A program made the translations under genes and the position numbers. Below are positions 21,177 through 31,657 of a stretch of 44,422 bases of DNA, one piece after another; position 1 is the stretch's first letter, and each line of letters begins with the position of its first letter. Source of the stretch: Thauera aminoaromatica S2 (lineage in GTDB: Bacteria > Pseudomonadota > Gammaproteobacteria > Burkholderiales > Rhodocyclaceae); the NCBI RefSeq assembly GCF_000310185.1, contig NZ_AMXD01000017.1, positions 1 to 44,422 of the forward strand. Direction: 5' to 3'. Below the pieces are notes generated by a model, which was not told the DNA's origin, did no database searches, and was given only the letters and a program-made list of their open reading frames with translations.

Positions 21177-21370
21177 GGCTTGTCTGCATGTGCAGGCAAA
21201 ATCCGCACGCCTTGCGGCACAGGGTCCTTCCGGGGCCTGCTCGACATCCTGCGTTCCGGCTCCGGCCGGGACGGGGACGCGCAAATCCCGGGGGGCAGCG
21301 TGGTGAACCGGTTTCCCGGTCGCCCATCCGCGAGGCGGAGGTTCAACCCTTGTACAGTTTGGAGCAACAC
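21177..21370 (+). promoter_or_regulatory. Long rpsB leader, possible S2 autoregulatory region
   Basis: If the promoter above is right, the rpsB message has a leader of about 195 bases, unusually long for this operon-dense region. It contains GC-rich segments able to pair, for example GAACC near 21304 with GGTTC near 21350. Ribosomal protein S2 is known to repress rpsB-tsf through the leader in other proteobacteria. I cannot match a specific consensus structure here, so autoregulation is an inference. The ribosome site is TTGGAG just before the ATG. Confidence 0.35.
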
Positions 21371-22126
21371 ATGTCCGTCACGATGCGTCAGATGCTGGAA
21401 GCCGGCGTCCACTTCGGTCACCAGACCCGCTTCTGGAACCCGCGCATGGCCCCCTACATCTTCGGCCAGCGCAACAAGATCCACATCGTCAACCTCGAAA
21501 AGACGATGGCGAAGTACAACGAAGCCATGGAGTTCGTGCGCAAGCTCGCCGCGAACCGCGGCAACATCATGTTCGTCAGCACCAAGCGCCAGGCGCGCGA
21601 GATCATCGCCGAGGAAGCCCAGCGCGCCGGCATGCCCTACGTCGACGAGCGCTGGCTCGGCGGCATGCTGACCAACTTCAAGACCGTCAAGCAGTCGATC
21701 AAGCGCCTCAAGGAAGTCGAGGCGATGATGGAAGACGGCTCGATCGAGCGCCTGTCCAAGCGCGAGGCGCTGACCGTGCGCCGCGAACTCGAGAAGCTGC
21801 AGAAGTCGATCGGCGGCATCAAGGACATGGGCGGCCTGCCCGACGCGCTGTTCGTCATCGACGTCGGCTACCACAAGATCGCCATCACCGAAGCCCAGAA
21901 GCTCGGCATCCCGGTCGTGGCCGTGGTCGACACCAACCACTCGCCCGAAGGCGTGGACTACCTGATCCCGGGTAACGACGACTCCTCGCGCGCCATCCGC
22001 CTCTACGCCCGTGGCGTGGCCGATGCCGTGCTGCAAGGCCGCAGCCAGGTGCTGCAGGAAATCGTCGATGCCGGCGGCGACGAGTTCGTCGAGGTCGAGG
22101 AAGAAGGCTCGCAGGAACAGGCCTGA
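21371..22126 (+). CDS. rpsB: 30S ribosomal protein S2
   Basis: S2 joins the small subunit late in assembly and is needed for S1 binding. The 251-residue protein has the standard signatures: [20 protein letters not shown] near the N-terminus, [15 protein letters not shown] (about 101-115) and the [24 protein letters not shown]-type block split across about 177-200. The C-terminal tail is acidic. The start is the ATG at 21371, giving MSVTMRQM with TTGGAG upstream; longer in-frame starts add non-conserved residues. tsf follows after 165 bases containing a strong terminator-like hairpin. Confidence 0.99.
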   Translation: MSVTMRQMLEAGVHFGHQTRFWNPRMAPYIFGQRNKIHIVNLEKTMAKYNEAMEFVRKLAANRGNIMFVSTKRQAREIIAEEAQRAGMPYVDERWLGGMLTNFKTVKQSIKRLKEVEAMMEDGSIERLSKREALTVRRELEKLQKSIGGIKDMGGLPDALFVIDVGYHKIAITEAQKLGIPVVAVVDTNHSPEGVDYLIPGNDDSSRAIRLYARGVADAVLQGRSQVLQEIVDAGGDEFVEVEEEGSQEQA

Positions 22127-22135
22127 TCCTCAGCG

Positions 22136-22159
22136 AAGGGGGCCCGCGGGGCCCCTTTT
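22136..22159 (+). terminator. Rho-independent terminator or attenuator between rpsB and tsf
   Basis: GGGGCCC (22139-22145) and GGGCCCC (22149-22155) pair around a three-base loop. The stem extends by a G-U and two A-U pairs, and four T residues follow. This is the clearest intrinsic terminator in the window. It lies ten bases after the rpsB stop and should lower read-through into tsf. Confidence 0.85.
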
Positions 22160-22291
22160 GCAATCCGGGTGGCGCTTGCGAATCCCGCAACGTGCGCCCC
22201 GCACAATTCCCGATGTCGCGCCGATGGCCCTCCGGTGCGCTGCGCGGCATCCGCGTTTCGAATGTCAAACCGAACCTATTCAGGAGCTAGC

Positions 22292-23188
22292 ATGGCGGAA
22301 ATTACCGCAAGCATGGTCAAGGAACTGCGCGAGAAGACCGACGCGCCGATGATGGAATGCAAGAAGGCGCTGGCCGAAGCCGCCGGCGACATGGGCAAGG
22401 CCGAAGAGATCCTGCGCGTCAAGCTCGGCAACAAGGCCTCCAAGGCTGCCGCCCGCATCGCCGCCGAAGGCGTGGTCGGCATCGACATCTCGGCCGACGG
22501 CAAGCTCGGCTCGATCATCGAGGTCAACTGCGAGACCGACTTCGTCGCCAAGAACGACGACTTCCTGGCCTTGGTGCAGAACTGCGCCGGCCTCGTCGCC
22601 GCCAAGAGCCCGGCCGACGTCGCTGCCCTGTCGGCGCTGCCGCTGGGCGAGGGCACCGTCGAGTCGACCCGCACCGCGCTGGTCGGCAAGATCGGCGAGA
22701 ACATGTCGATCCGCCGTTTCGCCCGCATCGAGGCCAAGGGCAAGCTGTTCTCCTACATCCACGGCGGCGCCAAGATCGGCGTGCTGCTGGACGTGGTCGG
22801 CGGCGACGAGCAGCTCGGCAAGGACATCGCGATGCACATCGCCGCGTCCAAGCCGAAGGCGCTCGACGCCTCGGGCGTGTCGCAGGACCTGATCGATGCC
22901 GAGCGTCGCATCGCGATCGAGAAGGCCCGCGCCGACAACAAGCCCGAAGCGATGCTGGAAAAGATCGCCGACGGCACCGTGCAGAAGTTCCTCAAGGAAG
23001 TGACCCTGCTGGCCCAGGTCTTCGTGAAGGCCGAGGACGGCAAGCAGACCATCGAGCAGCTGCTCAAGGCCAAGGGCGCCTCGGTCGCCGGCTTCACGCT
23101 GTTCATCGTCGGCGAAGGCATCGAGAAGAAGGTCACCGACTTCGCCGCCGAAGTGGCCGAACAGGCCGCCGCTGCCGCCAAGAAGTAA
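22292..23188 (+). CDS. tsf: Translation elongation factor Ts
   Basis: EF-Ts is the nucleotide exchange factor that recharges EF-Tu with GTP. The 298-residue protein shows the N-terminal UBA-like domain with [16 protein letters not shown] (about 15-30), the core motif [14 protein letters not shown] (about 77-90) and the conserved [12 protein letters not shown] and IAMHIAA segments of the two core subdomains. Ribosome site AGGAGC precedes the ATG. The 132 bases between the rpsB terminator and this gene may hold a separate tsf promoter, though I see no convincing -35/-10 pair. The stop codon is part of the AAGGAG ribosome site region of pyrH. Confidence 0.99.
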   Translation: MAEITASMVKELREKTDAPMMECKKALAEAAGDMGKAEEILRVKLGNKASKAAARIAAEGVVGIDISADGKLGSIIEVNCETDFVAKNDDFLALVQNCAGLVAAKSPADVAALSALPLGEGTVESTRTALVGKIGENMSIRRFARIEAKGKLFSYIHGGAKIGVLLDVVGGDEQLGKDIAMHIAASKPKALDASGVSQDLIDAERRIAIEKARADNKPEAMLEKIADGTVQKFLKEVTLLAQVFVKAEDGKQTIEQLLKAKGASVAGFTLFIVGEGIEKKVTDFAAEVAEQAAAAAKK

Positions 23189-23198
23189 GGAGAAGAAC

Positions 23199-23912
23199 GT
23201 GTCCGCCGCCTACAAGCGCATCCTGCTCAAGCTCTCCGGCGAAGCCCTGATGGGCGACGACGCCTACGGCATCAACGAGGAGGTCGTCAGCCGCATCGTG
23301 TCCGAGGTCGCCGAGATCAGCCGTCTCGGTGTCCAGGTCGGTGTGGTGATCGGCGGCGGCAACATCTTCCGCGGCATGAAGGGCGCGGCCTCCGGCATGG
23401 ACCGCGCCACCGCCGACTACATGGGCATGCTGGCCACGGTGATGAACGCGATGGCGCTCGCCGACGCGATGCGACGCATGGGGCTCGAAGCGCGCGTGCA
23501 GTCCGCGCTGCGCATCGACCAGGTGGTCGAGCCGTACATCCGCGGGCGCGCGATCCGTCATCTCGAGGAAGGCCGCGTGGTCATCTTCGCGGCCGGTACC
23601 GGCAACCCCTTCTTCACCACCGACACCGCCGCGGCGCTGCGCGGCGCCGAGATCGGTGCGCAGATCGTTCTCAAGGCGACCAAGGTGGACGGCGTCTATA
23701 CTGCGGATCCGAAGAAGGACCCGCAGGCGCAGCGCTACCATCGCATCAGCTTCGACGAGGCGATCGGGCGCAACCTGCAGGTGCTCGACTCGACCGCGTT
23801 CGCGTTGTGCCGCGACCAGAAGCTTCCGATCAACGTGTTCTCGATCTTCAAGCCCGGCGCGCTCAAGCGTGTGGTGATGGGCGAGGACGAAGGCACGCTG
23901 GTCCATTCCTGA
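23199..23912 (+). CDS. pyrH: UMP kinase
   Basis: PyrH phosphorylates UMP to UDP, the committed step to UTP and CTP; it is a hexamer of the amino-acid-kinase fold. The 237-residue product has KLSGEALMG (11-19), the [12 protein letters not shown] glycine loop (about 48-59), [15 protein letters not shown] and the [19 protein letters not shown] stretch (about 129-147) that binds UMP. The start is a GTG, with AAGGAGAA just upstream overlapping the tsf stop; it gives the conserved start [16 protein letters not shown]. Position between tsf and frr is the standard order. Confidence 0.99.
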   Translation: MSAAYKRILLKLSGEALMGDDAYGINEEVVSRIVSEVAEISRLGVQVGVVIGGGNIFRGMKGAASGMDRATADYMGMLATVMNAMALADAMRRMGLEARVQSALRIDQVVEPYIRGRAIRHLEEGRVVIFAAGTGNPFFTTDTAAALRGAEIGAQIVLKATKVDGVYTADPKKDPQAQRYHRISFDEAIGRNLQVLDSTAFALCRDQKLPINVFSIFKPGALKRVVMGEDEGTLVHS

Positions 23913-23930
23913 CCTCCGGAGAGGGCTTGC

Positions 23931-24488
23931 ATGATTTCCGAACTCAAGAAGAACATCGAGCAGAAGATGCTGAAGTCGGTCGAGGCGCTCAAGACCGACC
24001 TCGCCAAGGTGCGCACCGGCCGCGCCCACACCGGCCTGCTCGATCACGTGATGGTCGAGTACTACGGTTCTATGGTGCCGGTGAACCAGGTCGCCAACAT
24101 CACCCTGATCGACGCCCGCACGATCGGCGTGCAGACCTGGGAAAAGCCGATGCTCGGCAAGGTCGAGCGCGCGATCCGCGACAGCGACCTCGGCCTCAAC
24201 CCCGCGAACATGGGCGAACTGCTGCGCGTGCCGATGCCTGCGCTCACCGAGGAGCGCCGTCGCGACCTCACCAAGGTGGTGCGCCACGAGGGCGAGACCG
24301 CCAAGGTGGCGATCCGCAACCTGCGCCGCGACGGCAACCAGCAGCTCAAGGATGCGGTCAAGGACAAGGCGATCTCCGAGGACGACGAGCGTCGCGGCGA
24401 GGACGAGATCCAGAAGCTCACCGACCGCTATGTAGCCGAGATCGACAAGCTGCTCGCCCAGAAAGAGCAGGAACTCATGCAGATCTGA
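23931..24488 (+). CDS. frr: Ribosome recycling factor
   Basis: RRF, with EF-G, splits ribosomes after termination. The 185-residue length is exactly usual. Hallmarks are [23 protein letters not shown] (residues about 24-46, split domains), [18 protein letters not shown] and LTEERRRDL followed by the ...[19 protein letters not shown] helix. A GGAGAGGG ribosome site precedes the ATG. It is 18 bases after pyrH, clearly in the same transcript. Confidence 0.99.
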   Translation: MISELKKNIEQKMLKSVEALKTDLAKVRTGRAHTGLLDHVMVEYYGSMVPVNQVANITLIDARTIGVQTWEKPMLGKVERAIRDSDLGLNPANMGELLRVPMPALTEERRRDLTKVVRHEGETAKVAIRNLRRDGNQQLKDAVKDKAISEDDERRGEDEIQKLTDRYVAEIDKLLAQKEQELMQI

Positions 24489-24504
24489 TCCGCGTGCGCG
24501 GATC
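24487..24504 (+). terminator. Hairpin at the end of frr
   Basis: GATCCGCG and CGCGGATC (24487-24494, 24497-24504) form a perfect 8-base inverted repeat that overlaps the frr stop codon. No T-run follows, so it may be a partial terminator or an RNA-stability element between frr and uppS rather than a true terminator. Confidence 0.4.
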
Positions 24505-24540
24505 GGCTGTATCGTCAACGGGCACGACAGGAGGCGGAGC

Positions 24541-25308
24541 ATGATCGGAGGGCTGTTCAGGAGTTCCACCCGCGACATTCCCGACGTCTCGCAGGTGCCG
24601 AAGCACATTGCCGTCATCATGGACGGCAATGGGCGCTGGGCGCGCAAGCGCATGCTGCCTCGCGTCGCGGGGCATGCGCGCGGTGTCGAGGCGCTGCGCG
24701 CCACCGTGCGCGGCTGCGTCGATCGCGGGGTGGAGTACCTCACCGTGTTCGCGTTCAGCTCCGAGAACTGGCGCCGCCCGCAGGACGAGGTTTCTTTCCT
24801 GATGCAGCTCTTTCTGAAGTCGCTGCAGAAGGAGATCCGCCGCATGCACGACAACGACATGCGCTTCCGCGTGATCGGGGACCTCTCGAAGTTCGATCCG
24901 CGGCTGGTGGACATGATCCGCGAGGCCGAGACGCTCACCGCCGGCAATGGCGGACTCAACTTCACCGTCGCGGCCAACTACGGCGGTCGCTGGGACATTC
25001 TCGATGCGATGTCGCGCCTGATGGCGCGCGAACCGGGGCGCCTGGAACGCTTCACCGAAGATGAGATCGCCTCCGAGCTGTCGATGAGCTTCGCGCCGGA
25101 GCCCGATCTCTTCATCCGCACGGGTGGCGAGAAGCGCATCAGCAACTTCCTGCTCTGGCAGCTCGCCTATACCGAGCTCTACTTCACCGACGTGCTCTGG
25201 CCCGACTTCGACGACGGTGCGCTCGGGCAGGCCATCGGCTCCTATCAGGGGCGGGAGCGGCGCTTCGGCCGCACCAGCGAGCAGCTCAAGGCCGACGCCG
25301 GGGAATAG
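24541..25308 (+). CDS. uppS: Undecaprenyl diphosphate synthase (ditrans,polycis)
   Basis: UppS adds cis-isoprene units to farnesyl diphosphate to make the C55 carrier lipid for peptidoglycan and O-antigen. The 255-residue protein has the catalytic aspartate in IAVIMDGNGRWA (D28), FAFSSENWRRP (about 77-87) and the C-terminal RTGGEKRISNFLLWQLAYTE block (about 196-215), all characteristic of cis-prenyltransferases. AGGAGGCGGAGC lies immediately before the ATG. It competes with the hpn genes later in the window for farnesyl diphosphate. cdsA starts seven bases after its stop. Confidence 0.98.
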   Translation: MIGGLFRSSTRDIPDVSQVPKHIAVIMDGNGRWARKRMLPRVAGHARGVEALRATVRGCVDRGVEYLTVFAFSSENWRRPQDEVSFLMQLFLKSLQKEIRRMHDNDMRFRVIGDLSKFDPRLVDMIREAETLTAGNGGLNFTVAANYGGRWDILDAMSRLMAREPGRLERFTEDEIASELSMSFAPEPDLFIRTGGEKRISNFLLWQLAYTELYFTDVLWPDFDDGALGQAIGSYQGRERRFGRTSEQLKADAGE

Positions 25309-25315
25309 GGCCTCC

Positions 25316-26137
<822 letters not shown>

Positions 26138-26142
26138 TCCTC

Positions 26143-26158
26143 CACGGCTTCCGCCGTG
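26143..26158. repeat. Short hairpin between cdsA and dxr
   Basis: CACGGC-TTCC-GCCGTG is a perfect six-base stem with a four-base loop. Read on the minus strand the loop is GGAA, a GNRA tetraloop, and GGAGCA precedes it, so it faintly resembles the REP units at 42381-42520. No T-run follows. Confidence 0.45.
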
Positions 26159-26182
26159 CTCCTTCCGCAACGGATTCTCCCC

Positions 26183-27385
26183 ATGCCTGACCCCGCACCG
26201 CAGCGCCTGACCGTCCTGGGCGCAACCGGCTCGATCGGCCAAAGCACGCTCGATGTCGTCGCCCGTCACCCCGACCGTTTCGAGGTCTTCGCGCTCAGTG
26301 CGCAGCGCCAGGATGACAAGCTGCTCGAGCAGTGCCTGCGTTTTTCGCCGCGCTTCGCGGTGATGGGCGATGCGACCGCTGCCGAACGCCTGCGCGCGGG
26401 ATTGCGCGCAGCGGGTCGCGACACCGAGGTGCTATGCGGTGAAGAGGCGCTCGAGCGTGTCGCCGCCGCCGACGAGGTGGCCATGGTGATGGCCGCGATC
26501 GTAGGCGCGGCCGGCCTGCGCCCGACCCTGGCCGCCGCGCGCGCGGGCAAGAAGGTGCTGCTGGCCAACAAGGAGGCCCTGGTGCTGTCGGGCCGCTTGC
26601 TGATCGATGCAGTGGCCGCAAGCGGGGCGGTCCTGCTGCCGATCGACAGCGAGCACAACGCGATCTTCCAGGCCCTGCCCGCCGGCTACGCGCGCGAACC
26701 CGCGCGCGCCGGCGTGCGCAGGGTGTTGCTGACGGCCTCCGGCGGCCCCTTCCGCACGGCGCCGATCGATTCGCTCGCGAATGTCACCCCCGAGCAGGCC
26801 TGCGCCCATCCCAACTGGGTCATGGGACGCAAGATCTCGGTCGACTCCGCGACCATGATGAACAAGGGCCTGGAGGTCATCGAGGCGCATTGGCTGTTCG
26901 GCGCCCCGGCGGACATGATCGAGGTGGTCGTGCATCCGCAGAGCGTGATCCACTCGATGGTCGACTACGCCGACGGCTCGGTGATCGCACAGCTCGGCAA
27001 CCCCGACATGCGCACCCCGATCGCCAACGCCATGGCCTGGCCCGAGCGCATCGACGCGGGTGTGCGCCCGCTCGACCTGTTCGAGATCGCCCGCCTCGAT
27101 TTCGAACGTCCGGACTTCGCCCGCTTCCCCTGCCTGAAGCTGGCCTTCGACGCGCTGCGCGCCGGCGGCACGGCGCCCGCCGTGCTCAACGCCGCCAACG
27201 AGGAGGCGGTCGCCGCCTTCCTCGACCATCGCATCGGCTTCCTCGACATCGCCGCCGTGATCGCAGCGAGCCTGGAACGCAGCCGGCCGGGCGCGGTCGA
27301 TTCGCTGGAGGCGGTTTTGGCCGCCGACGCGCACGCCCGCGAACTCGCGCGGGACGAGATCTCCCGACTTCGCCGCGACCGATGA
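26183..27385 (+). CDS. dxr: 1-deoxy-D-xylulose-5-phosphate reductoisomerase
   Basis: Dxr converts DXP to MEP with NADPH, the first committed step of the non-mevalonate isoprenoid pathway and the target of fosmidomycin. The 400-residue protein has the NADPH-binding [10 protein letters not shown] (13-22), [12 protein letters not shown], the metal/substrate region [12 protein letters not shown] (about 152-163), and [23 protein letters not shown] split across about 212-234. The ATG at 26183 is preferred to a GTG at 26156, which would start inside a hairpin. Its stop overlaps the rseP ATG (ATGA), so the two are translationally coupled. Confidence 0.98.
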   Translation: MPDPAPQRLTVLGATGSIGQSTLDVVARHPDRFEVFALSAQRQDDKLLEQCLRFSPRFAVMGDATAAERLRAGLRAAGRDTEVLCGEEALERVAAADEVAMVMAAIVGAAGLRPTLAAARAGKKVLLANKEALVLSGRLLIDAVAASGAVLLPIDSEHNAIFQALPAGYAREPARAGVRRVLLTASGGPFRTAPIDSLANVTPEQACAHPNWVMGRKISVDSATMMNKGLEVIEAHWLFGAPADMIEVVVHPQSVIHSMVDYADGSVIAQLGNPDMRTPIANAMAWPERIDAGVRPLDLFEIARLDFERPDFARFPCLKLAFDALRAGGTAPAVLNAANEEAVAAFLDHRIGFLDIAAVIAASLERSRPGAVDSLEAVLAADAHARELARDEISRLRRDR

Positions 27386-28746
27386 CTCTCTTCGATTACC
27401 TGGTTCCCTTCGCGCTTGCCCTCGGCCTGCTCATCCTCGTCCACGAACTCGGCCACTACCTCGTGGCACGTTGGTGCGGGGTCAAGGTGCTGCGCTTCTC
27501 GATCGGCTTCGGCAAGCCGCTGCTGCGCCATACCGCCGGCAGCGACGGCACCGAATGGGTGCTCGCCGCGTTCCCGCTCGGCGGCTACGTCAAGATGCTC
27601 GACGAGCGCGAGGCGCCCGTAGCGGCACCCGAGCTGCACCGCGCCTTCAACCGCCAGAGCGTGTATCGGCGTTTCGCGATCGTCGCCGCCGGGCCGCTCG
27701 CCAACTTCCTGCTCGCGATCGCCCTCTACTGGGGCCTCTTTGTCGGCGGCACCGAGGAACTCAAGCCTCGCGTGGCGTTGTCCGACACGCCGGCGATCGC
27801 GCAGGCGGCGGGGGTGCGCGAGGGCGACCTCGTGATCGCGGTGGACGAGGAGCCCGTGCGCAGCTGGCAGGACCTGCGCTGGGTGCTGCTGCGCCACGCG
27901 CTCGACAACCGCGAGGTGGTGCTGCGCGTACGCACCCTGGAGGACGTCGATGCCTTCCGCCGCATGGATCTCTCGGGCGTGGCGATCGACGAGGGCAACA
28001 CCGACCTGATCGCGCGCCTCGGCCTGCGCCCCTGGCGTCCGGCGCTTCCGGCGGTGATCGGCAGGATCGCGGATGGCAGCGCTGCCGAACGTGCGGGACT
28101 GCAGGTCGGGGATCGCGTGCTGGCGATCTCGGGCACGGCGGTCGCGGCCTGGGCCGACCTCGTGCGCCTGGTGCGCGAGGCGCCCGGACGCGCGCTCGAC
28201 TTCGAGATCGACCGTGCGGGCGGGGTGGTAGGGCTTGTGGTGACCCCGGACGCGGCCGAGGAGGGCGGGGCGCGGATCGGCCGCATCGGCGTGGGGGTGG
28301 GCGAAGCCGCGACGGGCGGCATCGAGATGTTCGGCGAGATCCGCTACGGTGTGCTCGAAGGCCTCGCGCGCGCGGTTCGGCAGACCTGGGAGACCAGCGT
28401 GCTGAGCCTGAAGATGATCGGCCGCATGCTCACCGGCGAAGTGTCCTGGAAGAACCTCTCCGGACCGGTCACGATCGCCGACTATGCAGGTCAGACCGCC
28501 CAGCTGGGCTTGGCGCACTACCTCAAGTTCGTGGCCTTGATCAGCATCAGCCTGGGGGTCCTGAACCTGCTGCCCATCCCGGTTCTGGATGGGGGGCACT
28601 TGTTGTACTATACGGTCGAAATCATCAAGGGCGGTCCGATCCCGGAGCGCATCATGGAGGTCGGTCAGCAGATCGGCCTCGCCCTCCTGGTGATGTTGAT
28701 GGCATTCGCCTTCTACAACGATCTCAATCGTCTTATTTCCGGCTGA
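27382..28746 (+). CDS. rseP: Site-2 protease RseP (sigma-E pathway, regulated intramembrane proteolysis)
   Basis: RseP cuts anti-sigma factors inside the membrane to release the envelope-stress sigma factor. It is a zinc metalloprotease: the motif HELGH (21-25) lies in the first membrane segment and the third ligand in PIPVLDGGH (about 399-406) in a late segment. Two PDZ domains lie between (about 100-190 and 200-285), the second with [17 protein letters not shown]. At 454 residues it matches the E. coli protein. It starts within the end of dxr (four-base overlap), and bamA starts eight bases after its stop, linking envelope-stress control with outer-membrane assembly. Confidence 0.98.
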   Translation: MTLFDYLVPFALALGLLILVHELGHYLVARWCGVKVLRFSIGFGKPLLRHTAGSDGTEWVLAAFPLGGYVKMLDEREAPVAAPELHRAFNRQSVYRRFAIVAAGPLANFLLAIALYWGLFVGGTEELKPRVALSDTPAIAQAAGVREGDLVIAVDEEPVRSWQDLRWVLLRHALDNREVVLRVRTLEDVDAFRRMDLSGVAIDEGNTDLIARLGLRPWRPALPAVIGRIADGSAAERAGLQVGDRVLAISGTAVAAWADLVRLVREAPGRALDFEIDRAGGVVGLVVTPDAAEEGGARIGRIGVGVGEAATGGIEMFGEIRYGVLEGLARAVRQTWETSVLSLKMIGRMLTGEVSWKNLSGPVTIADYAGQTAQLGLAHYLKFVALISISLGVLNLLPIPVLDGGHLLYYTVEIIKGGPIPERIMEVGQQIGLALLVMLMAFAFYNDLNRLISG

Positions 28747-28754
28747 ACTCCCGC

Positions 28755-31109
28755 ATGAATCGCAAGCTCCTGCCCGGGCTCCTGGTGGCCCTTTTTGCCG
28801 CAGCGCCGGCCCTCGCCTTCGATCCCTTCGTGGTCAAGGACATCCGCGTCGAGGGCATCCAGCGCACCGAGGCGGGCACCGTGTTCAACTACCTGCCGGT
28901 CCGCGTCGGCGAGACCTTCACCGAGGCGCAGGCCGCCGATGCGATCCGCGCGCTGTTCGCCACGGGTTTCTTCAGCGACGTTCGCATCGAGACCGAAGGC
29001 AACGTCATCGTGGTGGTGGTGGACGAGCGCGCAGCGATCGCCGACATCACCTTCGACGGGGTCAAGGAGTTCGACAAGGACGCGCTCAAGAAGGGCTTGC
29101 GCGAGGTCGGCCTCGCCGAATCGCGCATCTTCGATCGCTCGTTGCTCGAGCGCGCGGAGCAGGAACTCAAGCGCCAGTACCTCTCGCGCGGCAAGTACGC
29201 GGCCACGGTCACGACGACCGTCACGCCGCTCGAACGCAACCGTGTCGGCATCAACTTCAAGGTGGACGAGGGGGGCGTGGCCAAGATCCGCCAGATCCGC
29301 ATCGTCGGCGCGAGGGCTTTCGAAGAAGAAGATCTCCTCGACGAGATGCAGCTCACCACGCCCGGCTGGTTGACCTGGTACACCAAGAACGACCAGTACT
29401 CCCGCCAGAAGCTCTCGGCCGACCTGGAGACCTTGCGCTCCTGGTACCTGAACCAGGGCTACCTCGACTTCAACATCGACTCCACCCAGGTCTCGATCAC
29501 ACCGGACAAGCAGGACATCTACATCACGGTGAACATCACCGAGGGCGAGAAGTACACCGTCACCGGCGTGCGCTTCACCGGCGACCTGATCCTTCCCGAG
29601 GCCGAATACCAGGCGCTGACGAAGATCCGACCGGGCGAAACCTTCTCGCGCGAACGCCTGACGGAGACCACCAAGGCGATCACCGACCGCCTTGGCAACG
29701 AGGGTTATGCCTTCGCCAACGTCAATGCCGCGCCGGAAGTCGACAAGGTCAAGCGCGAGGTGGCCTTCACCGTATTCGTCGATCCGGGTCGGCGGGTTTA
29801 TGTGCGCCGCATCAACGTCGGCGGCAACACCAAGACGCGCGATGAGGTGGTGCGCCGCGAGATGCGCCAGATGGAAGGGGGCTGGTACGACGCGGCGGCG
29901 ATCAACCGCTCGCGTACGCGCATCGACCGCCTCGGCTTCTTCGACGAGGTGACCGTCGAGACGCCGGCGATACCGGGCACGACCGACCAGGTCGACGTGA
30001 ACTTCACCGTCAAGGAACGCCCGACCGGAAACCTGATGCTCGGCGCCGGTTTCTCCAGCTCCGAGAACATCGTGCTGTCGGCGTCGATCTCGCAGCAGAA
30101 CCTGTTCGGCAGCGGCAACGCCCTGACGCTCGGCCTCAACACCAGTCAGTCCAGCCGCACGCTCGCGCTGTCCTTCACCAACCCCTACTACACGGTGGAC
30201 GGCATCAGCCTGGGTTGGGACCTGTACCACCGCACCTACGACGCCGACGAACTCGACTCGGTGTCGCCGTACAAGACCGTCTCGACCGGCGCCGGCATTC
30301 GGCTCGGCTGGCCGATCGCGGAAGACGACCACGTTAACTTCGGGCTCACCGCCGACCGCACCGAGATCACCACGTACAACGCGAGTCCGCTGCTCTACAA
30401 GGATTTCTGCAAGGAAAACGGCCTCGACAACCCCAGCGGCGTCGGCGACTGCACGGTTGACAGCCTGCTGTTGACCGTCGGCTGGTCGCGCGACGGTCGC
30501 GACAGCTTCACCTATCCCCGCAGCGGCGTGTATCAGCGTGTCTATGGCGAGGTCACCGTCCCGGTTGGCGATCTGCGTTACGGCAAACTCGGCTACCAGT
30601 ACCAGCACTGGTTCCCGATCGGAACCGACTACGCCCTGATGCTCAACGCGGACGTCGGCTACGCCAAGGGCTTCGGCGGCAAGGACGTACCCTTCTACAA
30701 GAACTACTACGTCGGCGGCATCGGCTCGGTACGCGGCTTCGACCAAGGCTCGGTCGGCCCCAAGTACAAGGATACCGACGGCGACATCAGCTCGACCGGC
30801 GGCACCCGCAAGGCCGTCGCCAACGCCGAGTTCTTCTTCCCGATGCCGGGCGCGGGCAAGGACCGTTCCTTCCGCATCTCGGCCTTCCTCGATGCCGGCT
30901 ACGTCTGGGGCAGGGACGAAGAACCGCTCGGCGGCGGCACTTTCGTGGATCAGAACATCCGTTTCAGCGATCTGCGCTACAGTACCGGCTTGGCATTCTC
31001 GTGGAGCTCGCCGATCGGCCCGTTGAAGTTCAGCTTCGGCCATCCGCTCAAGAAGGAAGAGAACGACGAGATCCAGCGGTTCCAGTTCCAGCTCGGCAGC
31101 GTGTTCTGA
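28755..31109 (+). CDS. bamA: Outer-membrane protein assembly factor BamA
   Basis: BamA is the core of the BAM complex that inserts beta-barrel proteins into the outer membrane. The 784-residue protein has a signal peptide (about 1-21, ending APALA), five POTRA domains (starting at FVVKDIRVEGIQR; each about 75-80 residues, to about 420) and a C-terminal 16-strand barrel. The barrel contains the loop-6 motif VRGFDQGSVGP (around residue 658) and ends in aromatic Phe (QFQLGSVF), as outer-membrane proteins usually do. Two cysteines in a short DFCKEN...GDCTV loop (around 551-569) could form an extracellular disulfide. It is followed at 34 bases by its chaperone gene skp. Confidence 0.99.
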   Translation: MNRKLLPGLLVALFAAAPALAFDPFVVKDIRVEGIQRTEAGTVFNYLPVRVGETFTEAQAADAIRALFATGFFSDVRIETEGNVIVVVVDERAAIADITFDGVKEFDKDALKKGLREVGLAESRIFDRSLLERAEQELKRQYLSRGKYAATVTTTVTPLERNRVGINFKVDEGGVAKIRQIRIVGARAFEEEDLLDEMQLTTPGWLTWYTKNDQYSRQKLSADLETLRSWYLNQGYLDFNIDSTQVSITPDKQDIYITVNITEGEKYTVTGVRFTGDLILPEAEYQALTKIRPGETFSRERLTETTKAITDRLGNEGYAFANVNAAPEVDKVKREVAFTVFVDPGRRVYVRRINVGGNTKTRDEVVRREMRQMEGGWYDAAAINRSRTRIDRLGFFDEVTVETPAIPGTTDQVDVNFTVKERPTGNLMLGAGFSSSENIVLSASISQQNLFGSGNALTLGLNTSQSSRTLALSFTNPYYTVDGISLGWDLYHRTYDADELDSVSPYKTVSTGAGIRLGWPIAEDDHVNFGLTADRTEITTYNASPLLYKDFCKENGLDNPSGVGDCTVDSLLLTVGWSRDGRDSFTYPRSGVYQRVYGEVTVPVGDLRYGKLGYQYQHWFPIGTDYALMLNADVGYAKGFGGKDVPFYKNYYVGGIGSVRGFDQGSVGPKYKDTDGDISSTGGTRKAVANAEFFFPMPGAGKDRSFRISAFLDAGYVWGRDEEPLGGGTFVDQNIRFSDLRYSTGLAFSWSSPIGPLKFSFGHPLKKEENDEIQRFQFQLGSVF

Positions 31110-31143
31110 GCTGCGGGCGAAACAGTTTCATCCGGAGGCATAA

Positions 31144-31644
31144 TTGAAAGTCAGTACCCTCTCCCTGGTCGCACTCGCTGTGCTCGGCCTTTCCCAGACC
31201 GCGTTCGCCGAAACCAAGATCGGCTTCGTCAATTCCGATCGCGTCATGCGCGAAGCAGCGCCCGCCGTGCGGGCGCAGCAGCGGCTGGAGAAGGAGTTCG
31301 AAAAGCGCGACCAGGAGCTGCAGCGCATCGCGCGCGACCTCAAGTCGATGCAGGAAGACCTCGAGCGCAACGGCCCGACCATGGGCGACAGCGACCGTCG
31401 CAACAAGGAACGTGCGTTCAACGAGCTCAACCGCGACTTCCAGCGCAAGCAGCGCGAGTTCCGCGAAGACCTGAACCAACGCCGTAACGAGGAACTCGCC
31501 TCGGTGCTCGACAAGGCCAACCGCTCGGTCAAGCAGATCGCCGAGCAGGAAAACTACGACATCATCTTCCAGGAAGCGGTGTACGCGAACCCGCGCATCG
31601 ACATCACCGACAAGGTCATCAAGACCCTGTCCGACGCCAAGTAA
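31144..31644 (+). CDS. skp: Periplasmic chaperone Skp/OmpH family
   Basis: Skp is a trimeric periplasmic chaperone that carries unfolded outer-membrane proteins to BamA. The 166-residue precursor has a signal peptide (about 1-22, ending QTAFA) and a long charged helical region (about 45-130, rich in Glu, Arg, Lys and Gln) matching the tentacle coiled coil of the family, with IGFVNSDRVMREAA as the start of the body. The start codon is TTG at 31144, with GGAGG five bases upstream. No ATG or GTG in frame would keep the signal peptide: the next Met is about residue 35. It lies between bamA and lpxD as in many proteobacteria. Confidence 0.95.
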   Translation: MKVSTLSLVALAVLGLSQTAFAETKIGFVNSDRVMREAAPAVRAQQRLEKEFEKRDQELQRIARDLKSMQEDLERNGPTMGDSDRRNKERAFNELNRDFQRKQREFREDLNQRRNEELASVLDKANRSVKQIAEQENYDIIFQEAVYANPRIDITDKVIKTLSDAK

Positions 31645-31657
31645 GACTGGTCGCCCG

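Noticed and set aside
26156-26182. GTG start for dxr at 26156
   Set aside because: It lies inside the hairpin after cdsA and has no ribosome site; the ATG at 26183 gives the normal N-terminus.
28713-31043. 776-codon minus-strand frame opposite bamA
   Set aside because: Antisense shadow of a full-length BamA with signal peptide, POTRA domains and barrel.
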